From: Idiomarina aquatica
GTDB lineage: Bacteria > Pseudomonadota > Gammaproteobacteria > Enterobacterales > Alteromonadaceae
DNA length: 64,000 nucleotides
Direction of reading: 5' to 3'
Assembly (NCBI RefSeq): GCF_003987185.1
Contig: NZ_PIPS01000001.1
Location: forward strand, 806,001 to 870,000
Shown: piece by piece, positions 1 through 8,869 of the stretch
Numbering within the stretch: position 1 is the stretch's first letter
Layout: the number at the start of each line of letters is the position of its first letter
Position numbers and translations under genes: made by a program
The notes under the pieces: model-generated
Seen by the model: only the letters and a program-made list of their open reading frames with translations
What the model was told of the DNA's origin: nothing
Databases searched by the model: none

Positions 1-1191
1 CAGTGACGGATAGTACGGTGCGCTGGCATTAACAATTTCAACGTTTTCTCGTCCGGGTGGCGGAACAATACGAAAACGGCGCTCATCAGTACGACAGCTG
101 TGATAAAACAGTTGAACGTCTGCTTGCTGCTGAGCTTCTAGTGCTTCAATCGCATCGCAATACAACGCCGAAACATTGCCGAGCGAGAGCAAATATAAGC
201 CGGGATTGGTTTCTATCATTCGCACCAGCGCATCGCCATCGGTCGCTTGAGTCGAGTTGGCATAGACGTAATCTAATTTCGTAAAGCCCTCAAGCACCGA
301 AAAACGGTCCAGATTGCTACCACTGACTGTGATGGCGTAAATGTTTGGCGCTATTTCGGATAACTCGCTTAACGGCGCCCAGTCACTTGAATCGACTTGT
401 AAGACGAGGTATTCAACAGGAGCACCAGAGCGTGCCACCATATCATTAAACGTACTCATCGAGCCGCTAGAGGCCCGCCTAACTACCAGATCCTCAATCG
501 TTGCGGGCAAGTTCCACTGGTCAAAATGAAATTCCGTTTGCTGTGGCGAAACACCACCCAACTCAAGCGATCGCAATTGCGTATCGCCCAACCCCGCGGC
601 AAACGCATTCAAATCAACATTCTCCAATTCAACCAAGCCGACGGAATAGGTATTGGGGAAACGAGTAAGATCCGGCGCACGGTTAACAGAAACATTCTGT
701 AACCCAAAACGATAAAGAGCCTCCCAGCGTTGCAAAAACGCATAAACGTCATTTCCAACATTGGGCATATTCCATAGTTCAAGGCTGGCAAGAGGGACTT
801 TTTCCGGATCCAACAGCTCCAGCGACGCTACGTCGTTCAAGTAATTACGAAGATGAACCTGTCGCAACGACGGCATTTCATGAAATTCTTCTAATCCCTG
901 TAAAATATGCTCATCACCCCCGGATAGATAAACAACCGACGTGTCGGTAAGCTGGCTGATTCCCTCAAGGTTACCTATCGAATAGTTGACACAAAAAAGT
1001 GCGTCAATATTTTCCGCAAACTCAACGTTTTGCTGTTCGACACAAGCCTGTAATTCCGGATCACTAAAGCTCAAATCGGATACCGGCGTTTGCTGTGCAT
1101 AAGCGGAGGAGATCGACACTAGCCCTAGTGCAGCTAGTGTCGATAATTTGTGAGTCAGTATTTTTTTTAGATGGTTAGTCGATGTTTTCAT
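1..1191 (-). CDS. Exported leucine-rich-repeat-like protein, C-terminus beyond window edge
   Basis: The frame is open from an ATG at 1191 to the edge of the window (397 codons), so the 3' end is missing. GGGAAGGGAG lies about 9 nt upstream of the ATG. Residues 1-32 form a signal peptide with an Ala-Tyr-Ala cleavage site, followed by QQTPVSDLSFSDPELQACV. The next gene starts its mature part in nearly the same way and has the same later landmarks: a Cys-containing stretch after the repeats, then CRTDE followed by FR. The body has irregular leucine-rich repeats that look like internalin or SDS22-type LRRs without the strict consensus. It is a tandem paralogue of the downstream 905-residue protein. 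The role is unknown; surface binding is a family-level guess. Confidence 0.8.
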   Translation of the reverse strand, partial: MKTSTNHLKKILTHKLSTLAALGLVSISSAYAQQTPVSDLSFSDPELQACVEQQNVEFAENIDALFCVNYSIGNLEGISQLTDTSVVYLSGGDEHILQGLEEFHEMPSLRQVHLRNYLNDVASLELLDPEKVPLASLELWNMPNVGNDVYAFLQRWEALYRFGLQNVSVNRAPDLTRFPNTYSVGLVELENVDLNAFAAGLGDTQLRSLELGGVSPQQTEFHFDQWNLPATIEDLVVRRASSGSMSTFNDMVARSGAPVEYLVLQVDSSDWAPLSELSEIAPNIYAITVSGSNLDRFSVLEGFTKLDYVYANSTQATDGDALVRMIETNPGLYLLSLGNVSALYCDAIEALEAQQQADVQLFYHSCRTDERRFRIVPPPGRENVEIVNASAPYYPSL

Positions 1192-1273
1192 TAACAATGC
1201 TCCCTTCCCTGTTTTCATTTAAACTAGAGCAATGTTAATAAAAAGTAAAATTTTCCTTGCGCTTTAATTTAAA

Positions 1274-3991
1274 TTAATCGCTATTCTGACCATCTACTAA
1301 AATCACAATCGGAACACCAGGACTCATTGCGGGGTTGGAGCCCGGTTCGATGTATAACTGCAGGGTAATGGTTTGGCTCAAACCATTCGCGTACGTGATC
1401 AACACGTCAACTTCTATCCAACCCTCTACACCCGGGTACGGCGAAAAGTTAAGCACCCCATTGACCATTTCGATACGCCCATAGCGCTGTGAGCCTTGTG
1501 CCAGAGCCGCATCGGGTTCATCGCCATAAATATACTCAGGGTTGATTCGAATTTGGCCGTCTTCCTGCTGGCAAACATTCCAGCTTACGTTAGTCGCAGA
1601 ACCTTCTAATGCTTCAAACTGACTACAAGCGACATGCGCATTACCCATCGACTGTACCGTCAACCAAGATTTGTCCCGCGCCGGGGTATAATCCGTTAAC
1701 GGGTTAAGCGATAAGTTCAGCCATAAATCATTATCACGACTGGTGTTGCTTAAAGCGGATAAATCGCTGATGTCATTTTCGCTCAAATCCAATTGTTGTA
1801 GATAAGGAAACCGATGAATCATAGCGACTGAAGATAACTCCGTATTGGCCAAAGCCAAAAACTCTAAACTCGTGAGATTTACTAATGCATCCACCGCTAT
1901 TCCTGGATTATTATTAAGCAGTAATCCGGTTAAGTTCTCAGGTGCATTAAAACCTTCCATAGTCACCAGATCATTATTCGACAGACTCAGTGTGGTTAAC
2001 GAATCAGGGAAAGTAAGGTCCGCCACCGAACCTATGTTCATCGCGTCTAAATACAAACGTGTCACCGAGCTGTTTTGCAACTGCGTTAACTCCGCTTGCA
2101 AATTGGTCAAAGGCAGACCGTTCGCTATCAGTAATCCCCCAAAGTCGCGATCTGACAACCACGCCGGCAGCCGTTCAAACTGGTTATTTTCCAGGACAAC
2201 CTGGCTCGGCTTATTGCCATTAATCCAATGATCAAAGAGTGTTTCATCGGTGAGTGCGTTTCCGCCAAAATGCAACGACTGCCAATCACGAGCCAAACTG
2301 CGATATTCTCGCATCGACTCCATCACGTGGTCAGTCAACCCTTTGTTTGATAACGTTAACCAACTTAAGCGCTTCAGCGACAATAATGGTGACACGTCCT
2401 GTATGTGCTCGTTTTCTCCCAGCATTTGAAGCACTTCAAGGTTTGAAAAATGCTCAAGGCCACTTAGGTCAGAGGCATAATGCCCTGATCGAGCATCACA
2501 CAGTACCGCATACATCTCGTGCGCGTACTCAGGAACCTCGCCACCATTTACCTGAATATTAAGCGCCATCTCTCGACTATCGGCTACGCAGTTAGCCACT
2601 TCACCATCGGCAAATTCAATGTCAGCAATACGCACCGGCTCGGTTTTAGGCTGCGGGTAGCGTAAGGACAATTCACGACGAGAGCCGTTTTCGAACGTGA
2701 CACTTACGCCTTGTTCATCCCAGCTCTCGTCATACTTAGGTAGCACATCGATTTGTATTTCACCGCCTTGCGCTGCCGGATAAGCCCCTATTGCACGTCG
2801 GCCATAAACACTGTCAGCTGAAACAATAGCACCATAACTTTCAGGCACATCCAATAAGCGGAACTGATATTCGTCGGTACGGCAAGCCTCTCCAAAGTAG
2901 CTAAGATACAGGCTTGAATAACCACTGTTGTCCAACAGTGCTCGATCTTCACAGCTCAAATAGCTAACGTTGCCCATGAACACAGACCAAATATTAGGAC
3001 TATTTTCTAACATCGTTAGGATCGGCTCGACACCTCCGTCAGCATCCTTTGTGTTATCCAAGTAAACACGGTACATATCCGAAAAACTGGCAAGCTGTTC
3101 AAAATCGTCAAAGTTCGAAAAACCAACATCCAAGGTATCAATTGATGGGAAACGCTCAGCGTAGCTCCCGAGTTGGCTCCAGTCGTTTGCCTGAACCCAA
3201 AGACCAATATGCTGAAGTTGAACATCACTGGTTTCCAGCGCCTGCGCTAACGATTCCAATGAGTCCAACTGACCGTCTCGCAACCGTAGATAATTCAACG
3301 TCGATGGCAAATGCCAGTTTGCAGTATTAAAAATCGACGGCGTCATGTCACCACCACCAACGGTTAACGCCGTTAAATTTGAATCACTCCATGAGAGCAC
3401 CACATCATCAGATTGTAGTGGTGTATTGCTAATACTAAGACTCGTTAAGTTAGGCAATTGCTCGGGCAACGGAATAACCGATAGATATACATCAGCAAGA
3501 GTTAAGCTTTGTAATTGCGGAAAGCTGTACAGCCATGAGTAGATTGCGTCGTTAACATTTGACGTACTCATCAAGGCGATTGATTCAAGTGGGGCTTTTT
3601 CGGCATCGATCAAAGCAAATGACGTGACGTCATTTGCGTAATTTAAAAAGCGTACCGAGCGAATGTTAGCTAACTTATTGATAGCGGATATGTTTGCCAG
3701 AACCTCGCTATCATATGAGCGAAGGCTCAAGGTTTCGAGATGAGTGAGCTGCTCGATACCCTCAATATCCGTCACATTATAGCCGGTACAAAACAAGCTT
3801 CGCAGATCCTCCACATACTCTGTCCGACGGGATTCGTTTTGCACGCAGGCTTGTAGTTCTGAATCACTAAACTGGAGCGAGCCTAAAGGCGTTTGCTGTG
3901 CCTGAGCAGCTCCACTAAAAGCCACTAAGCCGAGTAATAATGACGAACTCAGCGTCGTTTTTGAACAGGTTAAAGACCGAAAAGCACCCAT
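1274..3991 (-). CDS. Exported LRR-like protein, full-length paralogue of the preceding gene
   Basis: The frame extends upstream to 4027, but the best start is the ATG at 3991. CAAGGA lies 8 nt before it and it opens a clean signal peptide (MGAFRSLTCSKTTLSSSLLL, then cleavage near AQA-QQ). The protein is about 905 residues. Two halves each begin with a Cys-containing cap (SDSELQACV near residue 40; FADGEVANCV near 450) followed by irregular leucine-rich repeats such as LTTLSLSNNDLVTMEGF and LQQLDLSENDISDLSAL. A short beta-rich region follows (VEGWIEVDVLITYANGLSQT). It ends in SPGVPIVILVDGQNSD, which only weakly resembles the hydrophobic ends of other exported proteins here. It is probably a cell-surface or secreted binding protein; the ligand is unknown. 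Confidence 0.85.
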   Translation of the reverse strand: MGAFRSLTCSKTTLSSSLLLGLVAFSGAAQAQQTPLGSLQFSDSELQACVQNESRRTEYVEDLRSLFCTGYNVTDIEGIEQLTHLETLSLRSYDSEVLANISAINKLANIRSVRFLNYANDVTSFALIDAEKAPLESIALMSTSNVNDAIYSWLYSFPQLQSLTLADVYLSVIPLPEQLPNLTSLSISNTPLQSDDVVLSWSDSNLTALTVGGGDMTPSIFNTANWHLPSTLNYLRLRDGQLDSLESLAQALETSDVQLQHIGLWVQANDWSQLGSYAERFPSIDTLDVGFSNFDDFEQLASFSDMYRVYLDNTKDADGGVEPILTMLENSPNIWSVFMGNVSYLSCEDRALLDNSGYSSLYLSYFGEACRTDEYQFRLLDVPESYGAIVSADSVYGRRAIGAYPAAQGGEIQIDVLPKYDESWDEQGVSVTFENGSRRELSLRYPQPKTEPVRIADIEFADGEVANCVADSREMALNIQVNGGEVPEYAHEMYAVLCDARSGHYASDLSGLEHFSNLEVLQMLGENEHIQDVSPLLSLKRLSWLTLSNKGLTDHVMESMREYRSLARDWQSLHFGGNALTDETLFDHWINGNKPSQVVLENNQFERLPAWLSDRDFGGLLIANGLPLTNLQAELTQLQNSSVTRLYLDAMNIGSVADLTFPDSLTTLSLSNNDLVTMEGFNAPENLTGLLLNNNPGIAVDALVNLTSLEFLALANTELSSVAMIHRFPYLQQLDLSENDISDLSALSNTSRDNDLWLNLSLNPLTDYTPARDKSWLTVQSMGNAHVACSQFEALEGSATNVSWNVCQQEDGQIRINPEYIYGDEPDAALAQGSQRYGRIEMVNGVLNFSPYPGVEGWIEVDVLITYANGLSQTITLQLYIEPGSNPAMSPGVPIVILVDGQNSD

Positions 3992-4076
3992 TGATAACAT
4001 CCTTGTCGTTAAGTTGCATTTATGCACTTAAAAATAACAGGTTGTTACCTCCATGTAAATTTAAGGCCAGTAACAA

Positions 4077-4108
4077 ATCGGCACCAGGCTATAACCCCCG
4101 GTGCCGAT
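4077..4108 (-). terminator. Stem-loop after the DUF1566 array gene
   Basis: ATCGGCACC and GGTGCCGAT form a 9-bp stem about 15 nt past the stop of the 1547-residue gene. On the minus strand a short T-containing run follows. It probably ends that transcript. Confidence 0.55.
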
Positions 4109-4122
4109 ACATCGTATGTGAA

Positions 4123-7100
4123 TTATTTATTACGTTCTGAATCGTTCAGCTTCTGTGCTTCCACCGCCATAATCAATAGCAATGCACCGCTACCCTGCGA
4201 CGGTCTGACAAAGCGGAACTCTATCGAGCAGTCAGCGGTAACCGAATCAATCACGTAGTCACCACCATCCCAAGCTCCTGAGCCACAGGTGCTGTCCACA
4301 TATGACGCGGTTTTCCACCCCTCCGCTGGTACTGCGCTGATCGATAGCGAATCACCGGCACCAACCTCCTGTGTACCCTCCGGTGTCAACGTCCCTTCTC
4401 CTCGGTAGGATAGGCTAACGTAATAAACGATAGGTATCTGACGATACTGAGCTGTCACATTCAGATCTTCAGTCACCTTATCAAAGGTTACACTCCAACC
4501 CGTAAACTCCCAGCCTCGAGCAACCGAAAACTCTGGTGCTGCAGCTGCACCGCCATGCACCACGGTCTGCTCAAGCGAACCTGAAACCAATGTGCCAGGT
4601 TCTCCCAACTCAAAAACGACCTGATAGCGCTTCTGTTGTGCTTCAGCGACAACCTGACAGTCCTCCTCAACAGCAGCCGTGGTATAAACCAAGCCGTCAA
4701 GAACGCCACCGCAACCGCTAACTGAAGTTAACTCATAGCCCTCATTTACCGTCAACCTAAAGGCCTGGGTTTGCCCCATCACCACCTGAGCGCTTCCGGG
4801 ACTGATGCTTACGCCTTCACTGGCCTGAATCGTCACCTGATAAAGCACAGGCTCAAAAGTAACGGTAATAACGCAGTCCTGCGTCACATTTGCTACATTA
4901 AACGAGTTACCATTACGCTCAATAGCTCCACAAGCCTGAATATTACCTATCCGGTAGCCATAATCCGGTGTTGCCGAAAACGAAACGTCATCGCCATAAC
5001 GCACAGAGTTTTGGGCAACTTCAACACGGCCATTGTCAGTGTCCTGTGCACCAACCGAAAGCACTTTCCAGTCATAGTGGGCGGTTACCGACTTAGCCTC
5101 AGTCATCGCAACTTGGCAGGTCAGCGCACTACCACTACAGGCACCAGACCAATGACTGAATGTGGTATTGTCCGCGGCATTAACCGTTAAAGTCACCGTG
5201 GTATTTTTGGCCAGTGAGTACTCACATAGAACACCACAGTTCGCATTAACCGGCTCCACCCAGACGCCAACGCCACCGTCACCTTGTGTCTGTACGGTCA
5301 ACGGAAGCGTTTCTCCCCTAACCAACCACACAGTTGCTCGCGAGCTGCTTTGCTGATACTCAACCCCATGGATGAAATCAATCGTTGCAGCTACGTTACC
5401 CGTGTCGTTCAGTGTCGATGACCATGGCCGAGCTTTAAACGAATCATCCATACCAAAGAGTACGCCGTCTTTAATCGTCGGACTGTCAGTGTCAGCGCGA
5501 CATTGTTGTTGTGCCTGAGTCCAATAGCTCGGTTGCCCAGAAGCACAATAAACCAACGTTGCTAATTGCGCTTGCGATGGCAATTGCCAGCCATCTTGCT
5601 GCAATGCCTGCGCTTCGCTTACTGTTACCGTTTCTGCCGCTCCTTCGCAACGACCATCGGCCCATGTCTGTCCATAGGCGCAGCGCTGCCAGGTTAAACC
5701 ACTCCAACGATCGGTTGCGGTACCATCATTATGTAAGACATAGCGCGCATTACTAACCTGCGGTACAAAGCTGGCAACCACTCTGCGTGCCTCACTCATT
5801 CGCACCAAACAGGTCGCTCCGTTACCCGAACAGGCGCCACTCCAACCATCAAACTGATAACCGGCAGCGGCGGTTGCATTCAGTACAATATAGGTGTTGG
5901 CCTCAAAACTTAATTCGCAGCTTTCAACGCATTCCAACTGCTGCGGCAGTACGCTCACTGTACCGCTATCGCTCGCACCATCGATGGTTACCGCCAACCG
6001 TTGTTCATTACGCTCGGCCGCCTGCGCCTCACGAACCAACCGCACAAAACCAGGCAAATCTGCAGCGGTCAAGTCCCCCTTAAACATGTTAAAACGGCGA
6101 TAACCGCTGCCGTCATCCAGTGTCACAAGGTAGCGATGACCCGACCCCGGCAGCCAACCAAAAGTACTTAAATCCAGTTGTTGCAACGCTTCAAAGGTCG
6201 TCTCACACTCGCCTTTTTGATTAGGCCAGCGTGGCGAACGCGCATCGCGGCACATCAGCAAGGTGCGCATTTCACTCACTGTTGGTAAGCGCCAATTATC
6301 AGCACCGTCAAACTCAACGGCATCAGCATATTCTGCCGCGCTCTGGGCGTACAAAGACTCCGCGGTGTCTCGGCATGCCCCCTCGCGCCAAGTCGAGCCG
6401 ACAGCACAGCGCTGCCAAATCAGACCCGTAGCCTTATCTTCAATACTTTGTTCATTAACCCAGCGATAACGTTCTGTACCCAGCAGGACCTTAAATTGAG
6501 GTTGTACATTAAACGTATCGCCCGACTGAAGCTGTTCAGGCGATACTTCACAGAGTGCCGCATCGCCGCCGCAGTCGCCTTGCCATCCGACAAACTCGTA
6601 GCCGGGTAAGCCGGTAGCCATAAGTGTCAGTTTAGCTTGATCGGTAACACCGTGGGTGCAGTCGGTATCACAACTCGCGGTCACCTGGCCTTGCTGTAAA
6701 GTAACCATACCGGCATAAGATGGTGAGAACTGTACGCCAATCGTTACCGGCGCTGACGGTGCATCACGCACCAACAACACGGAGTGACTCCACGAATTGG
6801 TCACAACTTGCTCACCACTTGCAAAATCAATCCCCCAGTAAACCGGGTTCGATTCGGTCGCTTGCTCATGCAAGTCACGGCTGGCAACATGACCCAGGCC
6901 ACCCGAAGCGGAAGCATACTGTAAAAGTTCAGGGTGAATTTTGAGGTCTGTTCCTCCGTACTCACAACGTTCCTGCCCTTCCTGCTTCCAAACGCCCGGG
7001 CTACACATAACGATGCTATTTAGCTCATCGATACTAGCAACACGCCAATCGCTGTGCCCCGCGTACGAGTAGTCATCGATTGTTGCTAATACGTTGGTAA

Positions 7101-8766
7101 TATCACTGGCACCGGCTTGATGAACACAGCGATGTCCCTGACCTGATGAGCGCACTACAGCGCCCGCCGGGCAAATTTTCCAGGTCAGCTGGTGTTCTCG
7201 ATCCGTTACTGTGCCATCTAAATTATTAACGTAACGTGACGTCGACTGTTTCATAAAAATCGCCTGAACCTGCTGGCCATCTTTAGCCGTGAGTCGACAT
7301 TCACCGATGCCACTACAAGCGCCGCTCCAGCCAACAAACTCCGAGTCGGCATCCGCTTGGGCAGTTAACACCAGCGTTGAGCCTTTTGCTGCAAACCGGT
7401 GACAGTCATCTTCGCAAACGGCTTGCGAGTCAAATTCAATGGCACCACTACCGCTCCCGTTAAAACGAAATCGAAGGTAGGCATGATTTTGTGGTACATC
7501 TTTAACCAACACGGCAAACGCTTCCGCCGTTGAGTCGACGGTTTGCCAGTCACCAGAACCATCAAAGACCAAGCGCGAATGATCTAATTCGCCTGCCGTG
7601 GTCGTCCATACATCAAAATTCCAGTATTGTGGGGTAACAACGCTATCGCGGTATAATGAAAGAGTTCTTCCTTCGCACGCTTGAGTATGAGCAACCCCCA
7701 GCTTTTCATTCATTTGGCAATAAATGCGGCTGCCCAATTCGGTCTGGCTGGGCAAACGCCAATCGCTTTGTTGCGCCAAAACCAACGTATTAAGTTCGGC
7801 TTGAATCTCTGTGTAAGTGCCAGCCTGTCCATAATCAACACATTCACCATGAACCCATTCTTGGCCATAAACACAGCGGTACCAAACCAAGCCCGCTTGC
7901 GGATCATAGGCGGTACCATCCGAGTGCAGTTTAAAGCGCGATTCGGCCATATTCAGGCTAAACTGAGCCGTTACGTTAACACGCTCATCAGCGCGAACTT
8001 CACAGGTAGGCGCGCTGCCCGAGCAGCTCCCGCCCCAGCCGTCAAATACAGTACCCGGCGCTGGTTTCGCCGTCAGCGTCACGTGTTCACCATCGCTAAG
8101 ATTGGCATGGCATTCACCGGTACAGCTCAAGTCACCGACCTCAATAGCACCAGCTCCGGTACCATCGACCGAAATCCGCAATAAGTTCGCAGTAACCGGG
8201 CCTTGGCGAACCAAGCGGGTCGCATAATTTGCCGTTGCTCGGCGCATCACCGTCTCACCTGACGAGAAGCTGACCGTCGCCGCAGTGCCCGCGACTTCAT
8301 CGTATTGATTCGCCCAATAGGTCGTATTCACATCAAACTGAAAATACGTCCGCTCGATGGTCGGTTCGGTAAACACACCCTCACATTGTTCGGCATCTGT
8401 ATCAGCCAAATAGAACGCCGGGCTGCCCGAACTGCAATAAACTAACCCACGCAATTCTGCACGTGTAGGCAGTCGCCAGTCGTCGTAGCCAGCCACCGAA
8501 CTCGCGTCAGCCAACTGCAGGGTTTCGTTAAAGTCCGTCCGTTCACCGCTAAGCTCACAGCTATCACCGTTCCAACGATAGTTACTCGCACAGCGTTGCC
8601 AGGTCAGTTTGGTGGTAAGGTCGGTTACCGTGCCATCACCATTGTCGCGAAAACGAGCGTCAGTAGATTCCGGTGTAGCAGCGTGAGAAGTCAGAGAAAA
8701 AGAACATAAAAGGAGTCCGGCGCCAGCCAAAAACATACGGCGCAAAGAGGCATAAATACGATCCAT
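4123..8766 (-). CDS. Exported protein with five DUF1566 (Lcl C-terminal-like) modules alternating with B-repeats
   Basis: 1547 residues with a signal peptide at 1-29 (cleavage near SHA-AT). Five DUF1566 modules begin near residues 37, 274, 509, 765 and 1007, each opening with a pattern like DGTVTDxxTxLTWQRC and containing DWRLPT or a close variant plus WLVR/RLVR-type ends. After each comes a roughly 70-residue beta repeat with four cysteines (CxxxC, then GWSGACSG and C), typical of divergent InlB B-repeats. Further B-repeats fill residues 1250-1520. The C-terminus is GSGALLLIMAVEAQK plus a polar tail, matching the shared C-terminal pattern in this window. DUF1566 has no firmly known activity; Lcl in Legionella is an adhesin, so adhesion is a possible but unproven role. 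No enzyme motif was seen. Confidence 0.88.
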   Translation of the reverse strand: MDRIYASLRRMFLAGAGLLLCSFSLTSHAATPESTDARFRDNGDGTVTDLTTKLTWQRCASNYRWNGDSCELSGERTDFNETLQLADASSVAGYDDWRLPTRAELRGLVYCSSGSPAFYLADTDAEQCEGVFTEPTIERTYFQFDVNTTYWANQYDEVAGTAATVSFSSGETVMRRATANYATRLVRQGPVTANLLRISVDGTGAGAIEVGDLSCTGECHANLSDGEHVTLTAKPAPGTVFDGWGGSCSGSAPTCEVRADERVNVTAQFSLNMAESRFKLHSDGTAYDPQAGLVWYRCVYGQEWVHGECVDYGQAGTYTEIQAELNTLVLAQQSDWRLPSQTELGSRIYCQMNEKLGVAHTQACEGRTLSLYRDSVVTPQYWNFDVWTTTAGELDHSRLVFDGSGDWQTVDSTAEAFAVLVKDVPQNHAYLRFRFNGSGSGAIEFDSQAVCEDDCHRFAAKGSTLVLTAQADADSEFVGWSGACSGIGECRLTAKDGQQVQAIFMKQSTSRYVNNLDGTVTDREHQLTWKICPAGAVVRSSGQGHRCVHQAGASDITNVLATIDDYSYAGHSDWRVASIDELNSIVMCSPGVWKQEGQERCEYGGTDLKIHPELLQYASASGGLGHVASRDLHEQATESNPVYWGIDFASGEQVVTNSWSHSVLLVRDAPSAPVTIGVQFSPSYAGMVTLQQGQVTASCDTDCTHGVTDQAKLTLMATGLPGYEFVGWQGDCGGDAALCEVSPEQLQSGDTFNVQPQFKVLLGTERYRWVNEQSIEDKATGLIWQRCAVGSTWREGACRDTAESLYAQSAAEYADAVEFDGADNWRLPTVSEMRTLLMCRDARSPRWPNQKGECETTFEALQQLDLSTFGWLPGSGHRYLVTLDDGSGYRRFNMFKGDLTAADLPGFVRLVREAQAAERNEQRLAVTIDGASDSGTVSVLPQQLECVESCELSFEANTYIVLNATAAAGYQFDGWSGACSGNGATCLVRMSEARRVVASFVPQVSNARYVLHNDGTATDRWSGLTWQRCAYGQTWADGRCEGAAETVTVSEAQALQQDGWQLPSQAQLATLVYCASGQPSYWTQAQQQCRADTDSPTIKDGVLFGMDDSFKARPWSSTLNDTGNVAATIDFIHGVEYQQSSSRATVWLVRGETLPLTVQTQGDGGVGVWVEPVNANCGVLCEYSLAKNTTVTLTVNAADNTTFSHWSGACSGSALTCQVAMTEAKSVTAHYDWKVLSVGAQDTDNGRVEVAQNSVRYGDDVSFSATPDYGYRIGNIQACGAIERNGNSFNVANVTQDCVITVTFEPVLYQVTIQASEGVSISPGSAQVVMGQTQAFRLTVNEGYELTSVSGCGGVLDGLVYTTAAVEEDCQVVAEAQQKRYQVVFELGEPGTLVSGSLEQTVVHGGAAAAPEFSVARGWEFTGWSVTFDKVTEDLNVTAQYRQIPIVYYVSLSYRGEGTLTPEGTQEVGAGDSLSISAVPAEGWKTASYVDSTCGSGAWDGGDYVIDSVTADCSIEFRFVRPSQGSGALLLIMAVEAQKLNDSERNK

Positions 8767-8806
8767 GGGCTTTCCGAAAAAATGTTAGAAAATTTTTAAC
8801 GGCGAT

Positions 8807-8834
8807 ATTTTACTGAACATAACCCCTTGTTCAA
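8807..8834 (-). promoter_or_regulatory. Candidate sigma-70 promoter for the DUF1566 array gene
   Basis: On the minus strand, TTGAAC (8834-8829), a 16-nt spacer and TAAAAT (8812-8807) lie about 40 nt before the ATG at 8766, in an AT-rich gap. Pattern match only. Confidence 0.4.
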
Positions 8835-8869
8835 TAACAAATTTATAAAAAATTGACGCCTGACATTTT

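Noticed and set aside
2254-2562. Plus-strand open frames inside the LRR, DUF1566 and protease genes
   Set aside because: They are antisense to long genes with signal peptides and domains, and have no ribosome sites or known motifs.
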